A stretch of DNA of 64,000 nucleotides from Mycolicibacterium hippocampi (GCF_010723735.1 NZ_BLLB01000002.1:3472001-3536000); one strand, 5' to 3'; counted from the first letter of the stretch, positions 25,330 through 34,402 are shown. The notes: generated by a model from the sequence alone, not told the origin. Translations and numbers: made by a program.

Positions 25330-25950
25330 ATGACCGGGTCACAGACAGGCTCACCTGTCCCAGCCGTCAAACCGCACCGAGTGCTTGTCGCCGAGGACGA
25401 GGCTCTCATCCGGATGGACTTGGCCGAGATGCTGCGCGAAGAAGGCTACGAGATCGTCGGTGAGGCCGGCGACGGGCAGGAGGCCGTCGACCTGGCCGAG
25501 TCGCTGCGGCCCGACCTTGTGATCATGGACGTCAAGATGCCGCGCCGCGACGGTATCGACGCCGCGTCCGAGATCGCCGCCAAGCGGATCGCCCCGATCG
25601 TCATCCTCACGGCGTTCAGCCAGCGGGAGCTCGTCGAACGCGCCCGTGACGCCGGCGCGATGGCCTATCTGGTCAAGCCGTTCAACATCAGCGACCTCAT
25701 TCCGGCCATCGAGGTGGCCGTCAGCCGATTCGGCGAGATCGCGGAGTTGGAGAAGGAAGTCGCGAACCTGTCCGATCGCCTGGAGACGCGCAAGCTCGTC
25801 GAGCGCGCCAAGGGCCTGCTGCAGGCAAAACAGGCCATGACCGAGCCAGAGGCCTTCAAGTGGATCCAGCGGGCCGCGATGGATCGGCGCACCACGATGA
25901 AGCGGGTCGCCGAGGTGGTTCTGGAGACGCTGGAACCCGAGTCGCCCTGA
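25330..25950 (+). CDS. pdtaR: PdtaR, ANTAR-domain response regulator
   Basis: 206 residues. Receiver domain with acidic pair VAEDEALIR, phospho-acceptor VIMDVKMPRRDG and Lys in YLVKPF. A C-terminal ANTAR RNA-binding domain follows (LETRKLVERAKGLLQAKQAM, then EAFKWIQRAAMDRRTTMKRV). Phosphorylated by PdtaS elsewhere in the genome, PdtaR binds hairpins in nascent RNA and controls termination and translation, including in copper and nitric-oxide responses. CACAAT lies 7 bases before the ATG, suggesting a leaderless mRNA. It is the orthologue of Rv1626 by sequence and context. Confidence 0.95.
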   Translation: MTGSQTGSPVPAVKPHRVLVAEDEALIRMDLAEMLREEGYEIVGEAGDGQEAVDLAESLRPDLVIMDVKMPRRDGIDAASEIAAKRIAPIVILTAFSQRELVERARDAGAMAYLVKPFNISDLIPAIEVAVSRFGEIAELEKEVANLSDRLETRKLVERAKGLLQAKQAMTEPEAFKWIQRAAMDRRTTMKRVAEVVLETLEPESP

Positions 25951-25995
25951 AATTCACCCGCTCGTACTACGGGGGAGTTAACTTGTTCTCCGTGA

Positions 25996-26014
25996 GGTCA
26001 CGAATTGGTCACGA
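25996..26014 (+). promoter_or_regulatory. Direct repeat of OmpR-type spacing upstream of the liv-like lipoprotein gene
   Basis: GGTCACGA at 25996-26003 and again at 26007-26014, an 11-base offset. Such one-turn direct repeats are typical of OmpR/PhoB-family sites (MtrA- or RegX3-like). The regulator is not identifiable here. Confidence 0.4.
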
Positions 26015-26058
26015 GGGCTTGCAGGGATCTCACGTCCCGCCGGCAGCCGATAGCGTCG

Positions 26059-26083
26059 TGCCAGCGCCTTGCAGGCGCTGGCA
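26059..26083 (+). terminator. Strong hairpin between pdtaR and the lipoprotein gene
   Basis: TGCCAGCGCC (26059-26068) and GGCGCTGGCA (26074-26083) form a perfect 10-bp stem with a TTGCA loop. It could end the pdtaR transcript or act in the leader of the next gene, whose start is 36 bases further on. No U-run follows. Confidence 0.5.
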
Positions 26084-26118
26084 ATAGTCGGCAAATGACA
26101 TATTCAGGAGCATTCTCG

Positions 26119-27453
26119 ATGACACATCGAACTCTCGCTCGTGCCTTCGCCATCGTGGGGATCGCGTCGCTCGCGTTGACCGCCTGCTCGAGCGATTCGG
26201 GGGAGGACACCTCTGCTGCCGGCGAGGAGACGACAACCGAGGAATCCGCCGAGGTGGTCTCCACCGACTGCGAGCCCCCCCAGGCCACCCCGGGGGCGGC
26301 ACCGGTCACCACGCCGCTGAAGATCGGCACCCTGCTGCCCGAGACCGGCACCCTGGCGTTCCTCGGCCCGCCCGAAGTCGCCGGCGTCCAGGTCGCCGTC
26401 ACCGAGGTCAACGATGCCGGCGGCGTGCTCGACCAGCCGGTCCAGCTGATCACCGGAGACTCCGGGGACACCACGACCGACACCGCCAACGTCACGGTGG
26501 ACCGCCAGCTCGCCGACGGGGTCAGCGCCATCATCGGCGCCGCGTCGTCCGCGGTGTCGCTGAAGGTGATCGACAAGATCTCCAGCGCCGGGGTGGTGCA
26601 GTTCTCTCCGGCCAACACCTCCGACCAGTTCGTCTGCTACCCCGACAAGGGCATGTACTTCCGCACCGCGCCGACCGATGTGCTGCAGGCACAGGCGCTG
26701 TCGCAGTTGATCACCCAGGACGGCGCACAGCGGGTGGTGATCATGGCGCTCAACGATCCGTACGGCACCGGTCTGGCCGCCAACACGGTCGAGGACCTCG
26801 AGGCAGCGGGCATTCCGTCGGACCAGATCAAGACGATCGTCTACGACCCCAACGCCCAGTCCTTCAACGCCGAGGTCGACCAGGCCAATGAGTTCAGCCC
26901 CGACGCGGTGGCGGTGATCGGCTTCGAGGAGAGCGCCAAGATCCTGAGCCGGATGCACGAGGTCGGCATCGGACCGTCGGACGGAATGCTGGTGTACGGC
27001 ACCGACGGCAACATGGGCAACGCCCTCGGCGAGGGCGTCGCCCCGGGCCTGCTCGCGGGCATGAAGGGCACGACACCGCTGACCGACATCGGTCCTGATT
27101 TCGAGAACCGGCTCAAGGCAGCTGATCCCGCGCTCATCGACTTCAACTACGCCGGTGAGTCCTACGATGCGGTGGTGATCACGGCGCTGGCCGCCGAGCA
27201 GGCCCAGTCCACGGCGGGTGTCGACATCGCGGCCAACATCATCGGGGTGACGCGCGACGGCGTGAAGTGCACGACGTTCGCCGACTGCCGGGACCGGATC
27301 CGGGCAGGTGAGGACATCGACTACGACGGTGTGACAGGCGAATTGGCGTTCGGTCCCGCGGGGGAACCGTCCGTCGGCTCGTACGGCAGCCTGGAGTTCG
27401 GACCGGACAACACGCTGCAGACCACGGACTACATCATCGTCAACGAGGCCTGA
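26119..27453 (+). CDS. Branched-chain amino-acid-type ABC substrate-binding lipoprotein
   Basis: 444 residues from ATG 26119 (CAGGAG eight bases upstream). A signal peptide ends in lipobox LALTACSS. The mature part starts with an acidic linker, then a type I periplasmic-binding fold of the LivJ family: KIGTLLPETGTLAFLGPP, then EVNDAGGVLDQPVQLITGDSGDT and VSAIIGAASSAVSLKVID. It converges on livF with only 23 bases between stops. With the four ABC genes at 27477-31508 it would form an uptake system for branched-chain amino acids or amides/urea; the ligand cannot be read from sequence. Confidence 0.9.
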   Translation: MTHRTLARAFAIVGIASLALTACSSDSGEDTSAAGEETTTEESAEVVSTDCEPPQATPGAAPVTTPLKIGTLLPETGTLAFLGPPEVAGVQVAVTEVNDAGGVLDQPVQLITGDSGDTTTDTANVTVDRQLADGVSAIIGAASSAVSLKVIDKISSAGVVQFSPANTSDQFVCYPDKGMYFRTAPTDVLQAQALSQLITQDGAQRVVIMALNDPYGTGLAANTVEDLEAAGIPSDQIKTIVYDPNAQSFNAEVDQANEFSPDAVAVIGFEESAKILSRMHEVGIGPSDGMLVYGTDGNMGNALGEGVAPGLLAGMKGTTPLTDIGPDFENRLKAADPALIDFNYAGESYDAVVITALAAEQAQSTAGVDIAANIIGVTRDGVKCTTFADCRDRIRAGEDIDYDGVTGELAFGPAGEPSVGSYGSLEFGPDNTLQTTDYIIVNEA

Positions 27454-27460
27454 GCGTCCT

Positions 27461-27499
27461 TGGCCGGCAGCCCGAGTCAGGTCTCGCGGTTGCCGGCCA
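27461..27499. terminator. Inverted repeat at the convergent lipoprotein/livF junction
   Basis: TGGCCGGCA (27461-27469) and TGCCGGCCA (27491-27499) are perfect arms with a 21-base spacer that includes the livF stop. It is well placed to act on both converging transcripts, but the long loop weakens the call. Confidence 0.4.
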
Positions 27500-28289
27500 G
27501 GGTGCCCAGGTAGAGCTCGATGACCTTGGGATCGTTCATCAGGTTGCTGCCGGTGTCGGTGTAGGCGTTGGTGCCCTGGTCCAGCACGTATCCGCGGTCG
27601 CAGATCTGCAGGCAGCGCCGCGCGTTCTGCTCGACCATGATGATCGAGACCCCGGCGGCGTTGATCTGCTTGCAGCGGATGAACACCTCGTCCTGAAACA
27701 TCGGTGACAGCCCCGCCGAGGGCTCGTCCAGCAGCAGCACCGTCGGTTCCATCATCAGCGCTCGGCCGATCGCCACCATCTGGCGCTCGCCGCCGGACAG
27801 TGCGCCGGCCTTGACCTTCCGCCGCTGTCCCAGCAGCGGGAAGAGCTCGCTGACGACCTCGAACCGTTCGGCGAACTTCGACCGGCGCAGATAGATGCCC
27901 ATCTCCATGTTCTCCTCGATCGTCAATGAGGGGAACACGTTCCGGTTCTGGGGCACGTAACCCAGCCCCTTGGTCACCAGCACGTGGGCAAGCGCCGAGG
28001 TGATGTTGTCGCCACGAAGGGTCACCGATCCCGACCGCACCGGGATGAGGCCGAACAGCGCCTTGAGGAGCGTGGACTTGCCCGCTCCGTTGGGGCCGAT
28101 GATGCCGACGATCTCGCCGTCGCGCAGAAAGAAGTCGCAGCCGCGCAAGATGTCGACCTCGGGGACGTAACCGGCCACCAGGCGGTCGGCCCGCAGCAGT
28201 GAGCCCTCCGCCAGGCGTGCGTGCTCCTCGGGCGTAGCTGCCAGCTCGGCCGGCGACAACTCGGTCTGTCGGTCCGCTGCCTCGCTCAT
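27477..28289 (-). CDS. livF: ABC transporter ATPase, LivF type
   Basis: 270 residues. Walker A GPNGAGKSTLL, Q-loop YVPQNRNVFPSLT, signature LSGGERQMVAIGRAL, Walker B VLLLDEPSAGLSP, switch His replaced by IIMVEQNARR, a LivF hallmark. An N-terminal extension of about 28 residues precedes the domain. Its ATG overlaps the livG stop by 4 bases. It pairs with LivG as the nucleotide-binding dimer. Confidence 0.92.
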   Translation of the reverse strand: MSEAADRQTELSPAELAATPEEHARLAEGSLLRADRLVAGYVPEVDILRGCDFFLRDGEIVGIIGPNGAGKSTLLKALFGLIPVRSGSVTLRGDNITSALAHVLVTKGLGYVPQNRNVFPSLTIEENMEMGIYLRRSKFAERFEVVSELFPLLGQRRKVKAGALSGGERQMVAIGRALMMEPTVLLLDEPSAGLSPMFQDEVFIRCKQINAAGVSIIMVEQNARRCLQICDRGYVLDQGTNAYTDTGSNLMNDPKVIELYLGTLAGNRET

Positions 28290-29242
28290 CGCTTCTCACC
28301 GTCGTTGTCGATTTCGGCCAGGACCGCCTGCTCGAGGTGCTGCGCCAATTCCGCGGTCGCGCCGACGGGGTTGCCGTGCTCGTCGAATTCGAGGGCCTGA
28401 TCGTGGTGGCTGCCGAGATAGGCGTCGACCACCGCGGAGTTGTCGGCCAATGCGTCCGGTGGTGACTCGGCGATGATCGAGCCCTGGGCCATCACCACCA
28501 CCCAGTCACTGATGTCGCGGATCACGTCCATGTCGTGTTCGACGAAGATCACCGTCATCCCTTCCTCGCGAAGGGATTTCACGTGTTCGAGCAGGCTCTG
28601 GGTCAGCACCGGGTTGACCCCGGCCATCGGTTCGTCGAGCATCACGACCTTGGGGTCGCTCATCAGAGCCCGCGCCATCTCCAGCAGCTTGCGCTGTCCG
28701 CCCGACAGCGAGCCGGCCATGTCCTCGGCCTTGGTGTCCAGCTTGAACCGGTGCAACATCTCGTACGCACGTTCGGTGATCTGCGCCTCCTGGCCACGCC
28801 AGGTCATCGGCAGCAGCGACGACAGGATCCGTTCGCCGATCTGGTGCTGCGCGCCGAGCCTGACGTTGTCGAGCACCGACATCCGCGCCAGCGCCTTGGT
28901 GAGCTGGAACGTCCGCACCACCCCGCGGCGCGCCACCTGGTGGGGGTGCATCTTCCCGAGGTTTTCGCCGTCGATCTTCCAGCTGCCGGTGTCGGGCCGG
29001 TCGAATCCGGTGAGCAGGTTGAACAGCGTCGTCTTGCCCGCCCCGTTCGGCCCGATCAGCCCGGTGATGGCGCCGCGCTGCACCTCCAGATGGTCGACGT
29101 CGACGGCTTTGAGGCCGCCGAAAGACCGGGAGACGCCGTCCACCACCAGGATCGGGTCGGGTTTGGGGGATCCCGGTTCGGCCGGGGTCGCGGCGAACAG
29201 GGCGGCACGCTCGGCGGCGGGCACGGGCGACTCATCGGCCAT
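28286..29242 (-). CDS. livG: ABC transporter ATPase, LivG type
   Basis: 318 residues. Walker A GPNGAGKTTLF near residue 60, FQLTKALARMSVLDNV after the Q-loop, signature LSGGQRKLLEMARAL, Walker B VVMLDEPMAGVNP and switch VIFVEHDMDV. There are extensions at both ends, including an acidic C-terminal tail of about 50 residues. Overlaps the livM stop region by 11 bases. Confidence 0.92.
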   Translation of the reverse strand: MADESPVPAAERAALFAATPAEPGSPKPDPILVVDGVSRSFGGLKAVDVDHLEVQRGAITGLIGPNGAGKTTLFNLLTGFDRPDTGSWKIDGENLGKMHPHQVARRGVVRTFQLTKALARMSVLDNVRLGAQHQIGERILSSLLPMTWRGQEAQITERAYEMLHRFKLDTKAEDMAGSLSGGQRKLLEMARALMSDPKVVMLDEPMAGVNPVLTQSLLEHVKSLREEGMTVIFVEHDMDVIRDISDWVVVMAQGSIIAESPPDALADNSAVVDAYLGSHHDQALEFDEHGNPVGATAELAQHLEQAVLAEIDNDGEKR

Positions 29243-30224
29243 CGAACTGCAACTCCCGTTTTCGTCCCAGCAGTCCCTGCGGCCGGAACACCATCAGCAC
29301 GGCGATCAGGATCCCCAGCAGGATGAAACGGGTGGCGCCGACCTGCGCATCGGTCAACGGCAGCAGCGGATCCGGGCCCGCGATCGCCTGGCGCAGCACG
29401 GCGTCCGGCACCGCGAGCAGGAACCAGAACAGCATCGCGCCCACCACCGGACCGAACACCGTGGCGGCACCGCCGAGCAGCAGCGCCCCGAACGCGTAGA
29501 AGGTCTGCGCTGTCGAGTAGAAGTCGGGGTGGATCGACTTGGTCTGCAGCGCATTGAAGACCCCGCCCATGCCGCCGATCACGCCGCCGAGTACCAGGGC
29601 CTGCAGCTTGTAGACGAACACGTTCTTGCCGAGTGCCCGGGCGGCGTCCTCGTCCTCGCGGATGGCGCGCAGCACCCGGCCCCAGGGGCTGTGGGAGAGC
29701 AGGTACACGAAGAAGCACAGCACCAACACCAGCGTCCAGCCCACCAGCATCGCCCAGACGTCATCGCCGACGAAGTTCACACCGAGGATCGAGTACTGCT
29801 TGCTGGAGTCGAACGGGCTGAACCGGGTGAACGGGTCGGCGAAACCGTACAGCCCGTTCGTCGACCCGGTCACCGAGTCCGACGCCGTCGACCGGAATAT
29901 CAGTCGCAGCACCTCCGCGGCGGCGATGGTTGCGATGGCGAGATAATCGGCGCGTAGGCGCAGCGTCGGAATGCCCAGCACGATCGCCAGGGCACCGGCC
30001 GCCAGCAGCCCGACGAGTATCCCCACCCAGAGGGGCTGCTGGTAGGTGACGGTCATGATGCCGACGCCGTACCCGCCGAGCAAGGCGAAGCCGATCTGTC
30101 CGAAGTTCAACAGACCGGTATAGCCGAAGTGCAGGTTGAGGCCGATGGCGAGCAGCGCGTAGAAGATCGCCGACGGTCCGATCAGCTGCGCGAACGATGC
30201 CTGCAGGGCAGAGACGAGATCCAT
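29232..30224 (-). CDS. livM: ABC transporter permease, LivM type
   Basis: 330 residues with about ten helices. LivM signatures include LNLHFGYTGLLNFGQIGFALLG near the start, LRLRADYLAIATIAAAEVLR and the coupling loop GRVLRAIREDEDAARALGKN. It forms the channel with LivH. The ATG at 30224 lies three bases after the livH stop. Confidence 0.92.
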   Translation of the reverse strand: MDLVSALQASFAQLIGPSAIFYALLAIGLNLHFGYTGLLNFGQIGFALLGGYGVGIMTVTYQQPLWVGILVGLLAAGALAIVLGIPTLRLRADYLAIATIAAAEVLRLIFRSTASDSVTGSTNGLYGFADPFTRFSPFDSSKQYSILGVNFVGDDVWAMLVGWTLVLVLCFFVYLLSHSPWGRVLRAIREDEDAARALGKNVFVYKLQALVLGGVIGGMGGVFNALQTKSIHPDFYSTAQTFYAFGALLLGGAATVFGPVVGAMLFWFLLAVPDAVLRQAIAGPDPLLPLTDAQVGATRFILLGILIAVLMVFRPQGLLGRKRELQFDGR

Positions 30225-30227
30225 GGA

Positions 30228-31508
30228 TCACCCGATCCTTTCCCGCGAGCCCAGGATTCCCTGTGGCCGCGCGACGAGGATGAGGATGAGGATGAGCAGG
30301 CCCCCGATGTACTTGAGGTCGGGGTTGATCACCAGGGTCGACAGCTGCACCAGCAGACCGACGATGAGGCATCCCAGCAGCGCGCCGTAGGCGGTGCCGA
30401 GGCCACCGAGGATGATTCCGGCGAACATCAGCAGCAGCAGCTTGAATCCCATCTCCCATTGAGCCCGTCCACCGAGCTCTGAGAGTGCGAGCAGAATTCC
30501 GCCGAGGGCGGCCAGGCCGCCGCCCAGGCACCACACGAACACGATCACCCGCTCGACGTTGATCCCGGACGCCGCGGCGAGATCTTTGTTGTCCGAGACC
30601 GCCCGCATCGCCTTGCCGATAGGGGTCTTCTGCAGCATCACGGCCACGGCTACCAGGACCACCACACTGATCGCCATGGTCAGCAGGTTGGTGTCGGTGA
30701 TTGCGATCGGGCCCCACTGGCGCTCAGCACTGACGGTCGAATCGGCGAACGGCTGGGTTCGGTCGGAGAACAGCGCCAGCACCAGGTAGCGAAGGGTGAT
30801 CGCCAGCCCGATGGACACGACCAGCTGCGGGATCAGGCCCACCCGCCGCCGTCTCAGCGGATGCCAGATGCCGGCGTTGTTCAGCCATCCCACACCGATA
30901 CCGGCGATGATGCCCAGTACCGCCGCACCGACCAGCGGAACGCCGAAGGTGACATTGAACATCCAGGTGAACACCGCGCCGAGGGTGACGAGCTCACCGT
31001 GGGCGAAGTTGGTGAGCCCGGTGGTGCCGAAGATCAGGCTGAGCCCGATGGCGGCGACGGCGATGACCAGACCGAATCGCAGGCCGTCGATGGTGAGCCG
31101 GATGACGCGCTCGTAGAGCGGCGTCTCCATCGAGGTGCGGACCTCGCCGAAGATGAACACCACCGCGTTCGTACGACCTGCGATGACGTCGCGGGTCACC
31201 GCGCTCTGCACGCTGACGCCGTCCGGCAGACTCTCGGGGTCGACCTCGAAGGTGTAGGTGCCGACCGGGAGTTCGACGTTCCAGCGTCCACTGTCGTCCG
31301 ACGTCGCGGTGTCGGCTTCCTCGCCTGCCTCGTTGATGATCCGTACCACTGCGCCGGCCACCGGTTCGCCTGCGTCGACGAGTCGTCCTGCGACCGGCGC
31401 GGTCTCGGTGTCCTGGGCCGCGGCGACGCCGGCACCCAGGAACGCGCCCAACACGACGAAGACGACCAAGAGCAGGCCCCGTGAGGCGACACGAGCACAC
31501 CGGCCCAC
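30228..31508 (-). CDS. livH: ABC transporter permease, LivH type, with exported N-terminal beta domain
   Basis: 426 residues, about 130 longer than a plain LivH. A signal peptide (residues 1-30, ending AGVAAAQ) is followed by a carboxypeptidase-regulatory-like beta-sandwich (about 38-115: VAGRLVDAGEPVAGAVVRI, SGRWNVELPVGTYTFEVDP). The permease follows, with IGLSLIFGTTGLTNFAHGELV and coupling loop GKAMRAVSDNKDLAAASGI. The extra domain would sit outside the membrane beside the binding lipoproteins. GTG 31508 has a strong GGAGGAG site 9 bases upstream, so the extended start is well supported. Confidence 0.9.
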   Translation of the reverse strand: MGRCARVASRGLLLVVFVVLGAFLGAGVAAAQDTETAPVAGRLVDAGEPVAGAVVRIINEAGEEADTATSDDSGRWNVELPVGTYTFEVDPESLPDGVSVQSAVTRDVIAGRTNAVVFIFGEVRTSMETPLYERVIRLTIDGLRFGLVIAVAAIGLSLIFGTTGLTNFAHGELVTLGAVFTWMFNVTFGVPLVGAAVLGIIAGIGVGWLNNAGIWHPLRRRRVGLIPQLVVSIGLAITLRYLVLALFSDRTQPFADSTVSAERQWGPIAITDTNLLTMAISVVVLVAVAVMLQKTPIGKAMRAVSDNKDLAAASGINVERVIVFVWCLGGGLAALGGILLALSELGGRAQWEMGFKLLLLMFAGIILGGLGTAYGALLGCLIVGLLVQLSTLVINPDLKYIGGLLILILILVARPQGILGSRERIG

Positions 31509-31707
31509 TAAGGCAACTCCTCCGTCGCTGGAAAATCGCTCGATTCGTTTCGGGCGACTGTATAGCGTCCGTGAGCATGTGGCCGGGTTCTGGATGTCCG
31601 GCGCGTATCGATTGTGTTTCCAGGCTCGATCAGGTTGGCGGGATTTTGATGACAGATGTCACTGCTGCCACTGTTGAGCCCGTTCGTTCGGCGGAATGCT
31701 TCCAGTC

Positions 31708-31824
31708 ATGACGCTGCTGATCGTGTTCGGAGCGATGCTCGTCCTGCTGACGATTGCGGCACTGGCGGGCAAGGTCCCCGACACCCACCGCGAGGTCACC
31801 CAACACGGCGACTTCGAGTTCTGA
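31708..31824 (+). CDS. Possible 38-residue single-pass membrane protein
   Basis: ATG 31708 to TGA 31822-31824. It reads MTLLIVFGAMLVLLTIAALAG as one hydrophobic helix, then KVPDTHREVTQHGDFEF. The only feature in favour is the clean helix-plus-charged-tail plan in a 440-base gap between livH and the second lipoprotein. The ribosome-binding site is weak, so the call is tentative. Confidence 0.4.
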   Translation: MTLLIVFGAMLVLLTIAALAGKVPDTHREVTQHGDFEF

Positions 31825-31950
31825 ACGCCGGGATTCCGTCCGCCGGGCCGACACCCGCAGGTTGGGTTATCCCCACCCACCTCCGTGTCGCGTTGCTATG
31901 TTCTACCCGGGGCCACGGCCCATGCCGCGGTGGTCCGGGGAGGAGAGTAC

Positions 31951-33165
31951 GTGCGCTGTCGAGGGGTACGTGGCGCCCTTGCGCTCGGTTCGGCAGCGTT
32001 GATGGCACTCGGGTCCACCGCCTGCGGCGGATCGCCTTCCGTGCCGGGGACGTCGCCGGAAGACCTGACCATTGAGGCGCAGGTCCAGATCGATCGCACC
32101 GGTGCAGCTGTCGAGGAGATCGACCGCCCTGATCCGGCCAGTCCGGCCGGCGACGGCAACGCCGTCTGTCCGCCGCTGTCGATCGCGATGGCAGGAGAAC
32201 TCGGCGGACCCGACCCGGCGATGGGCACCGGGGTCATGAACGGCATCCAGCTGGCCGTCGACCAGCACAACGAGGCCAACCCCGCATGTCAGGTTCAGCT
32301 GAAACCCTTTGACACCGAAGGGGACCCGGCCAAGGGTGCCGAGGTGGCCGGCCAGATCGTCGATGACGCCTACACCGTCGGGGTGGTGGGGCCGGTGACT
32401 TCCGGTGAGGCGCTGTCCGCTGGTGCGGAGTTCGATCGCGCCGGCCTGGTCGCGGTGACCCCGTCGGCCACCAGCCCGGCGTTGAGCGAACAGGGCTGGC
32501 GGACATTCTTTCGCGGGGTGGCCGGTGACGAGGTGCAGGGACCCGCGGTCGCCGACTACATGACCGGCACCCTCGGCCACCGCAAGGTGTGCGTCGTCGA
32601 CGACGGTTCCGACTACGGCCTCGGGCTCGCTTCGATGGTGCGCGAAACCCTTGGCGCCATGGCTGATTCGGCATGCAACATCGCGGTGAGGCCCGACGAC
32701 GCCAACTTTTCCGACATCGTCACCCAGATCACCTCTGCGGCTCCGGATTCGGTGTTCTTCGCCGGCTACTACTCGCAGGCCGCGGCGCTCGTCGCGCAGC
32801 TGCGTGACGGCGGGTTCGGGGGTGCCTTCGTGGGCGCCGACGGCGTGAAGAACGCGGCGTTCGTCGAAGAGGCGGGTTCAGCGGCGAGCGGCGCGGTGTT
32901 GTCCTGCCCGTGCAGCCCCGCTCCGCCCGACTTCGTCGACGAGTACAGCCGCGCGTTCGACGAGCGGCCGGCCGCCTACAGCGTGGAGGCCTACGACCTG
33001 GGCACGATTCTGCTCAAGGGGATCGATTCCGGGGCGATCACCCGTCCGGCACTGCTGCAGTTCGTCCGGGACTACGACGGGCAGGGAATTGCCCGCCGCT
33101 ACCGGTGGACTGCCACCGGTGAGCTGGAGAACGCGCTGATCTGGATCTACCGGGTGGTCGAATAG
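31951..33165 (+). CDS. Second branched-chain-type ABC substrate-binding lipoprotein
   Basis: 404 residues from GTG 31951, chosen for the GGGGAGGAGAG site just upstream. The signal peptide ends in lipobox LGSTACGG. A short linker is followed by a type I binding fold (LSIAMAGELGGPDPAMGTGV, KPFDTEGDPAKGAEVAGQIV, VGVVGPVTSGEALSAG). It is divergent from livHMGF and only distantly like the lipoprotein at 26119, so the transporter may use two receptors. Convergent with the thiolase gene, 31 bases between stops. Confidence 0.87.
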   Translation: MRCRGVRGALALGSAALMALGSTACGGSPSVPGTSPEDLTIEAQVQIDRTGAAVEEIDRPDPASPAGDGNAVCPPLSIAMAGELGGPDPAMGTGVMNGIQLAVDQHNEANPACQVQLKPFDTEGDPAKGAEVAGQIVDDAYTVGVVGPVTSGEALSAGAEFDRAGLVAVTPSATSPALSEQGWRTFFRGVAGDEVQGPAVADYMTGTLGHRKVCVVDDGSDYGLGLASMVRETLGAMADSACNIAVRPDDANFSDIVTQITSAAPDSVFFAGYYSQAAALVAQLRDGGFGGAFVGADGVKNAAFVEEAGSAASGAVLSCPCSPAPPDFVDEYSRAFDERPAAYSVEAYDLGTILLKGIDSGAITRPALLQFVRDYDGQGIARRYRWTATGELENALIWIYRVVE

Positions 33166-33196
33166 CCTTGTGCGCCAATACTTCCGGGTGAATCTC

Positions 33197-34402
33197 CTAG
33201 CGCGCGACGATCACCGAGGAGCCATGGCCGAACAGGCCCTGGTTGGCGGTGATGCCGACCTTGGCGTCCTCCACCTGACGCCCCGTGGCCTGGCCCTTGA
33301 GTTGCCAGGACAGCTCGCAGACCTGCGCGATGGCCTGGGCGGGGATCGCCTCGCCGAAGGAGGCCAGACCGCCTGAGGCGTTGACCGGGATCCGGCCGCC
33401 GATGGTCGTCGCACCACTGCGCAGCAGGCCCTCAGCCTCACCCTTGGCGCACAGCCCGAGGTGCTCGTACCAGTCGAGTTCGAGCGCGGTGGACAGATCG
33501 TAGACCTCGGCCAGACTCAGATCCTCGGGCCCGAGGCCGGCTTCGGCATAGGCCGCGTCGAGGATCTGGTCCTTGAACACCCGCTCGGGCGCCGAGACCA
33601 CCGCGGTGGAGTCGGTGGCGATGTCGGGCAGTTCGGGCAGGTGCTGGGGGTATCGGGGGGATTGCAGGCTGACCGCGCGTACTGACGGCACGCCGGCCAC
33701 GTTTCCGAGGTGCTTCTCCGCGAACGACCTGCTGGCCACGATCAGCGCGGCGGCGCCGTCGGAGGTCGCGCAGATGTCGAGCAGGCGCAGCGGATCGGAC
33801 ACCACGGGGGAGGCCAGCACGTCGGCGATGGAGGCTTCCTTGCGGTAGCGGGCGTTGGGGTTGTTGAGGCCGTGGCGCGCGTTTTTGACCTTCACCTGCG
33901 CGAAGTCCTCGAGGGTGGCGCCGTAGAGATCCATGCGGCGGCGGGCGAGCATCGCGAAGTACACCGTGTTCGTCGCGCCGATGAGGTGGAAGCGCTGCCA
34001 GTCGGGGTCGTTGCGGCGCTCACCGCCGACCGGCGCGAAGAAGCCCTTCGGGGTGGTGTCGGCGCCGATGACCAGCGCCACGTCGCAGAAGCCGGCGAGA
34101 ATCTGCGCGCGGGCGCTCTGCAGGGCCTGCGAGCCGCTGGCGCACGCTGCGTAGCTCGAAGTGACGGGGACGCCGTTCCAGCCCAGCTTCTGGGCGAACG
34201 TGGCGCCGGCAACAAAGCCCGGGTAGCCGTTGCGGATGGTGTCGGCGCCGGCGACCAGCTGGATCTGGCGCCAGTCCAGCCCGGCTTCGGCCAGCGCAGC
34301 CCGCGCTGCGACCATGCCGTACTCGGTGAAATCACGCCCCCACTTGCCCCAGGGGTGCATACCCGCGCCCAGGATGTACAGCGGTTCCGGCGCGGCGTTC
34401 AT
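33197..34402 (-). CDS. Thiolase-like protein (Ltp/SCP2-thiolase family, Rv1627c type)
   Basis: 401 residues from ATG 34402. The nucleophilic Cys position is in SYAACASGSQALQSAR; the C-terminal part has NASGGLASFGEAIPAQ and GLFGHGSS. This is the pattern of lipid-transfer/steroid thiolase-like proteins that act as thiolases or retro-aldolases on acyl-CoA steroid side chains with a DUF35 partner. The partner gene overlaps it by 4 bases upstream. The KstR-like operator before the pair supports a place in sterol degradation. The exact substrate is unknown. Confidence 0.88.
   Translation of the reverse strand: MNAAPEPLYILGAGMHPWGKWGRDFTEYGMVAARAALAEAGLDWRQIQLVAGADTIRNGYPGFVAGATFAQKLGWNGVPVTSSYAACASGSQALQSARAQILAGFCDVALVIGADTTPKGFFAPVGGERRNDPDWQRFHLIGATNTVYFAMLARRRMDLYGATLEDFAQVKVKNARHGLNNPNARYRKEASIADVLASPVVSDPLRLLDICATSDGAAALIVASRSFAEKHLGNVAGVPSVRAVSLQSPRYPQHLPELPDIATDSTAVVSAPERVFKDQILDAAYAEAGLGPEDLSLAEVYDLSTALELDWYEHLGLCAKGEAEGLLRSGATTIGGRIPVNASGGLASFGEAIPAQAIAQVCELSWQLKGQATGRQVEDAKVGITANQGLFGHGSSVIVAR

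Noticed and set aside
25065..25409. N-terminal extension of the integrase through the tRNA
   Set aside because: The frame is open by chance; it crosses attR and the tRNA and reaches into pdtaR. A ribosome-binding site and usual length favour the start at 25064.
26059..26083. PdtaR (ANTAR) target hairpin in the next leader
   Set aside because: Only one stem with a five-base loop is visible. ANTAR targets need two hairpins with six-base loops, so I kept it as a plain hairpin.
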